Shown: positions 1 through 5,778 of the stretch, one piece after another
How the letters are laid out: each line of letters opens with the position of its first letter
Position numbering within the stretch: position 1 is the stretch's first letter
Assembly (NCBI GenBank): GCA_021835265.1
Contig: JAKBQK010000299.1
Location: 1-8,670, forward strand
DNA: 8,670 nucleotides
Direction: 5' to 3'
DNA from: Thermoplasmata archaeon
GTDB lineage: Archaea > Thermoplasmatota > Thermoplasmata > Thermoplasmatales > Thermoplasmataceae
Notes under the pieces: generated by a model
Database searches by the model: none
What the model saw: only the letters and a program-made list of their open reading frames with translations
Told to the model about the DNA's origin: nothing
Program-made: the position numbers and the translations under genes

Positions 1-2
1 TA

Positions 3-209
3 AAGCGGAATGGAAACGGTGAGTTCCGCTTATGGTGCGAGCATGACGATTCATACGATTGCTGGCACGTGAAGGCAGCATGGACATATCCGCATGTCCA
101 GAAGATGATGATGCACTATAAAGGAAGAGTTAAAATGTGCCCATCATGCAGTTTTGAGAATCCAGAGACGGCAAAATTCTGCATGAACTGTGCAGCAAAA
201 TTAGAGTAA
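3..209 (+). CDS. C-terminal part of a zinc-ribbon protein (5' end outside window)
   Basis: Of the three plus-strand frames, only the third is open from the window edge. It runs without a stop to TAA at 207-209, giving at least 68 residues. The visible protein ends in a compact zinc ribbon, CPSC, ten residues, then CMNC, and stops five residues later (AAKLE). The part before it is rich in W, H and C (for example LWCEHDD and DCWHVKAAW) and I do not recognise it. Terminal ribbons of this kind are common in archaeal proteins, including some integrases and DNA-binding factors, so the ribbon alone does not give a function. An ATG at 135 with a purine-rich stretch 6 to 14 bases upstream would allow a 24-aa ribbon-only peptide, but continuous reading through the open frame is the simpler view. 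The stop lies inside the Shine-Dalgarno site of the next gene, so the two may be cotranscribed. Confidence 0.6.
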   Translation, partial: KRNGNGEFRLWCEHDDSYDCWHVKAAWTYPHVQKMMMHYKGRVKMCPSCSFENPETAKFCMNCAAKLE

Positions 210-215
210 GGAGTG
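208..215 (+). promoter_or_regulatory. Ribosome binding site of the 71-aa gene
   Basis: AAGGAGTG is a near-perfect match to the archaeal 16S 3' end and ends 8 bases before the ATG at 224. It overlaps the TAA of the upstream zinc-ribbon gene. It is the main reason to accept the short 224-439 frame as a real gene. Confidence 0.6.
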
Positions 216-223
216 AATGAGAT

Positions 224-439
224 ATGGTAAATAAAGATATGTCTGATGAGAAGTGTGAAGTGGACTTGATCTCAAGGAATATGAAACAAAATAAGAAATT
301 TGCATACAAGAATGGAATTGAAAGTTCACTTGCTAATTTAATTAGTGGGTTTGGAGAAACAAACTCTTCCAATAACAAGAAGATATTTACTCTTGATGTT
401 TTACATAATCAATGCACCTACATTTCGGAGGAGATTTGA
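224..439 (+). CDS. Small hypothetical protein heading the HEPN-like/GHKL cluster
   Basis: This is a 71-aa protein that I do not recognise. It is hydrophilic and rich in N, K, S and E, with two cysteines (near residues 11 and 64). It has no signal peptide, membrane segment or familiar motif. The ATG at 224 has a strong Shine-Dalgarno site at 208-215. The TGA stop (437-439) is followed with no gap by the ATG of the next gene, and that gene's ribosome site lies inside this frame, so the two are probably translationally coupled. The spacing and coupling argue for a real gene; the lack of a recognisable domain and the short length argue for caution. By position it could be a small partner or regulator of the two proteins after it, but that is inference. 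Confidence 0.55.
   Translation: MVNKDMSDEKCEVDLISRNMKQNKKFAYKNGIESSLANLISGFGETNSSNNKKIFTLDVLHNQCTYISEEI
427..435 (+). promoter_or_regulatory. Ribosome binding site of the HEPN-like gene
   Basis: GGAGGAGAT ends 4 bases before the ATG at 440 and lies within the last codons of the 71-aa gene. A TGA directly abutting ATG (437-442) with an internal ribosome site is the usual arrangement for coupled translation. Confidence 0.65.
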
Positions 440-1219
440 ATGGTTACGAAAATCAAGTATAAAGGAACGAACATTGAACCAATGTGCTTTTTAAGTGGTG
501 CGGACACTTTTCCATGTTATGAAATTCTCGATGGAAAAGGAGAAGGAAATTATGTAGACCTAGTTTGTAATTCATCTCATTTTGTTAGAATGAAAGTAGA
601 CAAAGATGGAAAAGGGCAAAAGATTTTGGGCAAGACGGAAGATAGTAGAACAATTGAGGAATTTATTGAAGAACAAAAACCAATCTATTCAATATTGTCT
701 GACGAGGATAAGGAACTCTTCGACTACTATGTCAGTTTTATTAGCATAAAACATCCGTTTGGGAGTGCAATATCTTTAAGGATCTTGATAGAAAATTTCT
801 TTAAAAAAAATTTTATTGCTCCTGCTTTAAACAAGTTTCTTCCTGAAAAAGAAAAAAACAACTTATTCTCTAAAGCAAAGGCAAAGAAAACTGATAATTT
901 ATCACAGGCCCTTCATTTGATTACATTTTCAACCCTTATTGATTTATTAAAAAAATCAAAGTCTTTTAAACGAAAAAAAGGGAATCTAATAAATGAATTA
1001 TATGCATCAATTAGTAATTACATCACAAAAGACGAGGAAGGAAAAAATAGAAATTTAGACGAAAAAGAATTAACTAATATAAAAGAAATATTTGATACTG
1101 CATCCAATGTTATTCATGGGAAACGATATGATACCAACCAAATTTTTTTCGGTTCAAAACCATTTTTTGAAATACTTATGAAGTTTTACCCACAGGAAAA
1201 TAAAGAATTAGGTGATTAA
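440..1219 (+). CDS. HEPN/DUF4145-like protein, putative defence component
   Basis: This is a 259-aa soluble protein without signal peptide or membrane segments. The N-terminal 75 residues look like a small beta-rich domain with three cysteines (6, 26, 43). From about residue 85 the protein is helical. A helix carrying LRILIENFFKK (113-123) is followed, after a lysine-rich stretch (132-182), by a final helix with ASNVIHGKRYD (221-231). The pairing of an R..xxE helix with a late NxxHG helix recalls DUF4145 and other HEPN-superfamily proteins, many of which sit in defence loci as RNases or toxin-like partners. The canonical HEPN RNase motif Rx4-6H is not evident: H226 is present, but no arginine lies four to six residues before it. 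It may therefore be a structural or sensor version. It is coupled to the 71-aa gene and ends one base before the ATPase ATG. The coding region is very AT-rich. The gene boundaries are secure; the family call is tentative. Confidence 0.7.
   Translation: MVTKIKYKGTNIEPMCFLSGADTFPCYEILDGKGEGNYVDLVCNSSHFVRMKVDKDGKGQKILGKTEDSRTIEEFIEEQKPIYSILSDEDKELFDYYVSFISIKHPFGSAISLRILIENFFKKNFIAPALNKFLPEKEKNNLFSKAKAKKTDNLSQALHLITFSTLIDLLKKSKSFKRKKGNLINELYASISNYITKDEEGKNRNLDEKELTNIKEIFDTASNVIHGKRYDTNQIFFGSKPFFEILMKFYPQENKELGD
1210..1215 (+). promoter_or_regulatory. Ribosome binding site deciding the GHKL ATPase start
   Basis: AGGTGA lies 5 bases before ATG 1221 and matches the anti-Shine-Dalgarno sequence. A GTG at 1212 in the same frame would add three residues (MIK), but it falls inside this site and lacks its own well-placed ribosome site. 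I therefore choose ATG 1221. Confidence 0.6.
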
Positions 1220-1220
1220 A

Positions 1221-3026
1221 ATGAGTGATAAAGAAGAATATGTTGACACGATCTCTCTTCAGGTTGCTGCACAAATTATAAAACACATTTCAGCTGGACT
1301 ATACCGATCTCCTGGAAGTTCCATAAAAGAACTGCTTAGTAATTCTTATGATGCAGACGCTTCAAATGTGTTGATAACCTTTCATTTTACTTATCCTAAC
1401 ACTAGACTTCACTTAGATAAAATCACCATCAGGGATGATGGGGAAGGTATGTCCATAAAGGACCTGTATTATGTATTTACACACATTGGGGGAAGTACAA
1501 AAAATACAATAGGTAAAATGAACATCACCAATAAGAAGAAGAGAAAAGTTGTTGGAAGAATGGGAATAGGCATGTTGTCAGTAGCCTCAGCCTGCAAAGG
1601 TTTTACTGTAAGAACGAAGAAATCTGGTGATACCAGAGAATATATTGCAAAAATATCTCTTGCCTTTTTCGATGACATCATCCAGAGAAATGAATCTATG
1701 GACAAGTCAAAGTTGGGAAACGTGAACTTATCTTCTAGACATGTAGGAGGTTTCGACTCTTATACTGAAATTGAGATCAGTGATTTTAAACCCCCTTTCC
1801 TTGAATCAATAGTTCCAACAATTAAGGACTCTTATGTTTGGATGAACCCGAGAAAAAATGCTCCAGACGATAAGTACTTTGAAGAATTTGTATCACATAT
1901 ACAAAAGGTAAATAAATTGTCATTACTATCACAGATTGATAAACTCATTGTTGACGTTGGATTAATGAGTCCTGTAGAATATCTGCCAGATGGCCCTGTG
2001 AGAACAAAAGTGAAATATAACGATAAAGACTTTATAATCCCTGGAGCAGATGACCCTTTGTACCTAGAACTTAAAAACAACACTAATAAATTAGATTTTA
2101 ATGTAAAATTGAGATTATTAACTAAAACCGATGATAGTGAAATAGAAATACGTAACGAGTTCAAAATATTTAAGCCAGTTTTATACCCAAACCTTGATGA
2201 ACTGGAGAAGTTAGGATTTGAAAATTTGGATCCTTATCTTTATATAATTCCTCAAAGAAATGAAAGCGTTCTTAACGATGAAGGGGAATACGAGAAGGTA
2301 GTTGTGAAAGGATATTACTATCACCAGTCAAAACGAATATCTCCAGCTGAATATAGTGGACTTTTGTTTAGACTATTCAACGTTGGATTGGGTAATGAGT
2401 TTACTGATCCAATGAAATTTTTTGTGGATACTTATATGATACAACAACAGTCATTGGTCGAAGTGTTCATGGATGATGGATTTCAACAAATAGTAAATTT
2501 AGACAGAGAGGGTCTTTATGAAGGGAACAACATATACCGGTTTCTTAAAAACTACCTGGTCAATTTTATTCGTGGGGATGCACCTCCTAGGCCAAATACA
2601 ACAAAGACTGAAAACCAAAAAGCAATGATAGAGACACAATTCTCGAAGGAGCAAGAAAAGTTGTTTCCTGAAAACAGAAGAGGATCAATAGTTTCTAATA
2701 TTAAGCAACGTAGAGAGGTATACAGAAAGAAAAAAATCAAAAGAAGAGTGGAAGGAGTACAACAAAAAATACTTGATGAATATAACGTCGAGGAGATAGA
2801 GTTTAAAAGGGTAAAATCAATTCATGAAGTAGGTTTGTACAAAGACTCCGAAACTCTAATAGCAAAGATTCCTTCATTTACAAAAAGAAAAGGATTATGG
2901 GACACTCTATGTGTAGGTTTGTTGTATAATTTAGGTAATGATCAGGGAAAAAAAGAGAAAATAATTGAATTTGTAATGAGTCTTTACGAAGAGGTAGAAG
3001 AGGGGAATGAAAAACAAAATCAATAA
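1221..3026 (+). CDS. GHKL-type ATPase (HATPase_c_3/MORC-Hsp90-like), defence-associated
   Basis: This 601-aa protein has an N-terminal GHKL ATP-binding domain. Counting from ATG 1221, the N box is KELLSNSYDA (E37, N41, D44), G1 is RDDGEGM (71-77), a lid-type segment HIGGSTK follows at 88-94, and G2 is GRMGIGMLS (112-120). All expected ATP-site residues are present. The order resembles Hsp90, MutL and MORC rather than sensor kinases, and no phospho-acceptor His domain is seen. The middle of about 350 residues probably contains the S5-like transducer fold, with a distinctive block SKRISPAEYSGLLFRLFN near 370-390. A strongly basic stretch (about 494-511, KQRREVYRKKKIKRR) could bind nucleic acid. 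The C-terminal 80 residues are acidic and helical. GHKL ATPases of this kind act as ATP-gated dimeric clamps and recur in phage-defence loci. It follows the HEPN-like gene by one base, so the two are probably partners. Its last 7 bases overlap the tail of the DndC-like gene on the other strand. Confidence 0.85.
   Translation: MSDKEEYVDTISLQVAAQIIKHISAGLYRSPGSSIKELLSNSYDADASNVLITFHFTYPNTRLHLDKITIRDDGEGMSIKDLYYVFTHIGGSTKNTIGKMNITNKKKRKVVGRMGIGMLSVASACKGFTVRTKKSGDTREYIAKISLAFFDDIIQRNESMDKSKLGNVNLSSRHVGGFDSYTEIEISDFKPPFLESIVPTIKDSYVWMNPRKNAPDDKYFEEFVSHIQKVNKLSLLSQIDKLIVDVGLMSPVEYLPDGPVRTKVKYNDKDFIIPGADDPLYLELKNNTNKLDFNVKLRLLTKTDDSEIEIRNEFKIFKPVLYPNLDELEKLGFENLDPYLYIIPQRNESVLNDEGEYEKVVVKGYYYHQSKRISPAEYSGLLFRLFNVGLGNEFTDPMKFFVDTYMIQQQSLVEVFMDDGFQQIVNLDREGLYEGNNIYRFLKNYLVNFIRGDAPPRPNTTKTENQKAMIETQFSKEQEKLFPENRRGSIVSNIKQRREVYRKKKIKRRVEGVQQKILDEYNVEEIEFKRVKSIHEVGLYKDSETLIAKIPSFTKRKGLWDTLCVGLLYNLGNDQGKKEKIIEFVMSLYEEVEEGNEKQNQ
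3009..3019 (-). terminator. T-rich tract after the DndC-like gene (possible archaeal terminator)
   Basis: Read on the minus strand, the bases just after the TGA at 3022-3020 are ATTTTGTTTTT, and a second pyrimidine/T-rich run covers 2948-2962 (TTTTCTCTTTTTTT). Archaeal RNA polymerase stops at such U-rich tracts without a hairpin. The tract lies in the coding sequence of the opposite ATPase gene, where A-rich lysine codons would produce it by chance, so the call is weak. Confidence 0.25.
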
Positions 3027-4036
3027 TTTCTGTATTGCCCGCTATCAAGTAGATTCTGGATTGTCATTATTTCATCTCCCGTTATTATCTTAAAATTTAG
3101 ATCCTCCTCCAGTTCTAACAATTTTCTTAAAACGATTTCTCTAAATGTTATATTTAGTCTCCCTTTTCTTCCATCCTTCCTGAAATACCTGTTCTCAGGT
3201 TTTTTGCTTTCCTCCACGATCCATTCCCTAAATTCTAGTAGTTTTTGAACTTTATAATCCCCGGATTTGGCCAGTGCAATCATGGTTTTATCTTTCATTA
3301 CGACAGTGCACATCCAGCATCCAAATCTCATTGAAGTGTTTCCATATAGATCAACAACAAGCTGTGTTTCTTGTATTGCTTTTTTACCGGGGAACATCAA
3401 AAAATACCATACATCCTCAGCCGTCCAGTGAATAATTGGAGCTGCTACATCTATTCCTTTCTGGTTCACCCATACATCACTGCCACATTCATTTGCCCCT
3501 CCATCTAAGCATGAACTTTTAAGTCGTATATCTCTCTGTTGGCTTTCCCCAATCCTCAATCCAGTTATAAAGAGGCCATTGTCTTCGTGGAGTTTCCTTG
3601 AGGGCTTGATCTTAATTTTTGGGGTGCACCACCTGAATCTTGGCCCTGGAGGGGGATAACCTCTGCCGATCATCCTGACCCAGTAGGTGTCATTTATATC
3701 AGGATAAACGATCTTCACTTCGGCAGGATACTTCTTCTCTATTGACTTTAAGAATGTATAAGCAACTACTGACATTTGTGGTATTTCCATCATAGTGTCT
3801 GAATAGGTGATGTTCAGATCAATATCAGGGTGGACTGTTTTCATATACAATGATAGAACCACAAGGGCAGTGCTATCCTTTCCTCCAGAATAGGTTACAA
3901 TCCATCTTTTGTTCTTTTTGTAAAGTTGTTCTAAAATATTTATGCTTTCCTGGAATTTTTCTTTAAAAGTATTTGTTATATATAATGGCAATAATGAAAT
4001 GTCATTTGATTCAATTATTTGCCTTTGAAATTCCAT
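3020..4036 (-). CDS. PAPS-reductase/DndC-like sulfurtransferase (N-type ATP pyrophosphatase)
   Basis: The 338-aa product has the N-type ATP-pyrophosphatase loop SGGKDS at residues 50-55, which in this family adenylates a substrate before sulfur transfer or reduction. Next come FRWCTPKIKIKP (134-145, C137), GLRIGESQQR (159-168), a two-cysteine segment CLDGGANEC (176-184), PIIHWTAEDVWYFL (200-213) and MRFGCWMCTVVMKDK (236-250, C240 and C243). The RFGCWxCTVVxKDK block is what I associate with DndC, the iron-sulfur protein that puts sulfur into the DNA backbone in phosphorothioation; classical PAPS reductases lack it. C137, C240, C243 and C176 or C184 could hold a 4Fe-4S cluster. The protein is shorter than typical DndC, which I recall as well over 400 aa, and no dndA/D/E genes are visible. 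ATG 4036 has no ribosome site but a suitably placed TATA box, suggesting a leaderless transcript. It converges on the GHKL gene and diverges from hsdM. The family is secure; true phosphorothioation is unproven. Confidence 0.85.
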   Translation of the reverse strand: MEFQRQIIESNDISLLPLYITNTFKEKFQESINILEQLYKKNKRWIVTYSGGKDSTALVVLSLYMKTVHPDIDLNITYSDTMMEIPQMSVVAYTFLKSIEKKYPAEVKIVYPDINDTYWVRMIGRGYPPPGPRFRWCTPKIKIKPSRKLHEDNGLFITGLRIGESQQRDIRLKSSCLDGGANECGSDVWVNQKGIDVAAPIIHWTAEDVWYFLMFPGKKAIQETQLVVDLYGNTSMRFGCWMCTVVMKDKTMIALAKSGDYKVQKLLEFREWIVEESKKPENRYFRKDGRKGRLNITFREIVLRKLLELEEDLNFKIITGDEIMTIQNLLDSGQYRNY

Positions 4037-4054
4037 AAGTACAATACATACGGA

Positions 4055-4064
4055 TATATAAAAG
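4055..4064 (-). promoter_or_regulatory. TATA-type archaeal promoter of the DndC-like gene
   Basis: On the minus strand CTTTTATATA spans 4064 to 4055, centred about 24 bases before the A of the ATG at 4036, with purine-rich AAAGAT just upstream as a possible BRE. That spacing puts the transcript start at or within a few bases of the start codon. No Shine-Dalgarno sequence lies before the ATG, which fits a leaderless mRNA. Confidence 0.5.
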
Positions 4065-4231
4065 ATCTTTGTAAGTTTAAGTATTAAGTTTCTGGTTAAA
4101 ACACAAGTTCATGCAGGCAAAAAATCCATTAATCAACGGAACAGGTACAGATTGTATTGAGATCATTTCAATTTTACCCCAGATTTAATACATTCTCTTC
4201 TTTCTTAAATGGTAACCTTTCCCGGCAAAGA

Positions 4232-4239
4232 TTAAAAAC
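4232..4239 (+). promoter_or_regulatory. TATA-type archaeal promoter of the hsdMSR operon
   Basis: TTAAAAAC is centred about 25 bases before the A of ATG 4261, and the preceding GCAAAGA could serve as a BRE. This predicts transcription starting at the ATG. An alternative box, CTTATAAG at 4239-4246, lies too close to the ATG unless transcription starts inside the gene. No ribosome site precedes ATG 4261. The rest of the 4037-4260 spacer shows no convincing operator, RNA gene or terminator. Confidence 0.5.
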
Positions 4240-4260
4240 TTATAAGATTATAACCAAACT

Positions 4261-5778
4261 ATGGATTCAAACCTAAATAATCATAATAGCCAAAGCTTGG
4301 AATCATGGCTATGGGAAGCCGCATGTTCAATACGTGGTGAAATAGAGGCCCCCAAGTACAAGGACTTCATCATTCCTTTGATTTTTCTAAAGAGGTTGAA
4401 CGATGTTTTTGAAGATGAACTGACAAACATATCGAGCAGCGGGGATATTGCTCTAGCAATGGTGAATGCCGATCATAAACTAGTGAGATTCTACATTCCG
4501 GAAAGATCCAGATGGAACAGCATAACCGGACAGAAGGAATCGCTTGGTGAATATTTAACATCAGCACTGAGGGATCTTGCTCGGGAAAATCCAAGACTGC
4601 AGGGGGTCGTGGATCAGAATGACTACAATGAGGCAACTGGAGGATCCAGAACAATATCAGATGCAAGCCTGAGGAAACTTCTTGAGATACTTAGCAGCAA
4701 AAGACTTGGCCTGAAAGATATAGATGCTGATGTTCTTGGCAACGCCTATGAATACCTTATAGGCAAATTCTCAGAGGGTTCCGGAAAGAGTGCCGGGGAA
4801 TTCTATACACCCAGGGAGGTTGCAGAGCTTATGGGTAGGATTCTTGATCCGGATCCTGGAGAATCTGTCTATGATCCAGCCTGTGGTTCCGGAGGTCTTC
4901 TCATAAGAACCTACAGTGCATTTGTTAAGAAATACGGATCAGACAGCACCTCGAATTTCCCAAAGCTCTATGGTCAAGAGATCAATCGCCTCACATTTGC
5001 AATGGCCAAAATGAACGCCATAATCCATGACATTGACGCTGAAATAAAAATTGGCGATACAATGGAGAGACCAGCATACACCAATTCTGATGGATCGCTC
5101 ATGCAGTTTGACAAGGTTACTGCGAATCCTATGTGGAATCAGAACTTTGATCCGGATCAGCTGAAGAATGATCATTACAACCGATTCCTGTATGGAGTAC
5201 CATCAAAATCAAGCGGAGACTGGGCCTGGATTCAGCACATGTTAGCATCAACGAGAAAGAGGGTTGCCGTTGTTCTTGATCAGGGATCGCTGTTTAGAGG
5301 AAATGCTGAGGGGAAGATCCGAAGCACAGTAATAGCTGCAGATCTGGTAGAATGCGTTATCTCCCTTCCAGAAAAATTGTTTTACAACACTGGTGCGCCT
5401 GGTTCCATACTTGTATTCAACAAGTCTAAGAGTGCAAATCAGAAGGGAAAGATACTGTTCATAAATGCATCAAATGAATTTGGGAAACATAAAGAAGTAA
5501 GAAAACTGAATCAGCTATATCCTGAAAACATTGAAAGAATTGCTGATACTTTTGAAACCTTTCAGGAGCACGAGGGTTTTTCTGTCACAAGAACTAACGA
5601 AGACGTATTGAAGCAGAATGGTAACCTTAACGTAACGCTCTATGTTTCTCAGATAACTAGTGAGGAGCAGATCGATATAAGATCCGTGCTTTCTGAGATA
5701 AATGAAGTTGACATACAACTTGAGGAAGTCAATGGGAAATTGAATTCTTATATGAAGGAGCTTGGTTACATTGACTAA
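4261..5778 (+). CDS. hsdM: Type I restriction-modification methyltransferase subunit HsdM
   Basis: This 505-aa protein is the N6-adenine methyltransferase subunit of a type I system and has the usual length. The N-terminal helical HsdM domain (about 10-150, starting with LESWLWEAACSIRGEIEAPK) leads to GEFYTPREVAELM (179-191). The SAM-binding motif I is DPACGSGGLL (205-214), and catalytic motif IV is ANPMW (288-292) where NPPF/Y is usual. The later segment VVLDQGSLFRGNAEGKIR (337-354) and the coiled C-terminus that docks on HsdS are also typical. Two HsdM with one HsdS form the methylase; adding HsdR gives the restriction complex. The Met in motif IV replaces the second Pro, but the Asn that contacts the target adenine and the aromatic stacking position (Trp) remain, so activity is still likely. 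The ATG at 4261 has no ribosome site and a TATA-like box about 25 bases upstream, fitting a leaderless operon head. The gene overlaps hsdS by 8 bases. Confidence 0.95.
   Translation: MDSNLNNHNSQSLESWLWEAACSIRGEIEAPKYKDFIIPLIFLKRLNDVFEDELTNISSSGDIALAMVNADHKLVRFYIPERSRWNSITGQKESLGEYLTSALRDLARENPRLQGVVDQNDYNEATGGSRTISDASLRKLLEILSSKRLGLKDIDADVLGNAYEYLIGKFSEGSGKSAGEFYTPREVAELMGRILDPDPGESVYDPACGSGGLLIRTYSAFVKKYGSDSTSNFPKLYGQEINRLTFAMAKMNAIIHDIDAEIKIGDTMERPAYTNSDGSLMQFDKVTANPMWNQNFDPDQLKNDHYNRFLYGVPSKSSGDWAWIQHMLASTRKRVAVVLDQGSLFRGNAEGKIRSTVIAADLVECVISLPEKLFYNTGAPGSILVFNKSKSANQKGKILFINASNEFGKHKEVRKLNQLYPENIERIADTFETFQEHEGFSVTRTNEDVLKQNGNLNVTLYVSQITSEEQIDIRSVLSEINEVDIQLEEVNGKLNSYMKELGYID
5754..5760 (+). 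promoter_or_regulatory. Ribosome binding site deciding the hsdS start
   Basis: GAAGGAG lies 10 bases before TTG 5771. It is only one base before TTG 5762, too close to serve that codon, and 31 bases before ATG 5792, too far. It therefore favours TTG 5771 as the hsdS start, overlapping the end of hsdM by 8 bases. Confidence 0.5.

Noticed and set aside
1212..1220. GTG 1212 as the start of the GHKL ATPase gene
   Set aside because: It overlaps the AGGTGA ribosome site that serves ATG 1221 and adds only three residues with no conserved role.
1832..2164. 110-codon minus-strand frame inside the GHKL ATPase gene
   Set aside because: It sits antisense to a continuous 601-codon gene with intact motifs and has no promoter or ribosome site that I can see.
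4111..4188. 25-codon plus-strand frame in the divergent spacer, starting ATG CAG GCA
   Set aside because: It has no ribosome site, no well-placed TATA box and no recognisable motif, and short open frames of this size are expected by chance in such AT-rich DNA.
4211..4217. GGTAACC palindrome upstream of hsdM as a possible operator
   Set aside because: It is a 7-base palindrome with an odd centre and occurs only once in the spacer. It is too short and common to support an operator call.
4239..4246. CTTATAAG as the TATA box of hsdM
   Set aside because: Its centre is about 18 bases before the ATG, which would put the transcript start inside the gene. TTAAAAAC at 4232-4239 has the better spacing.
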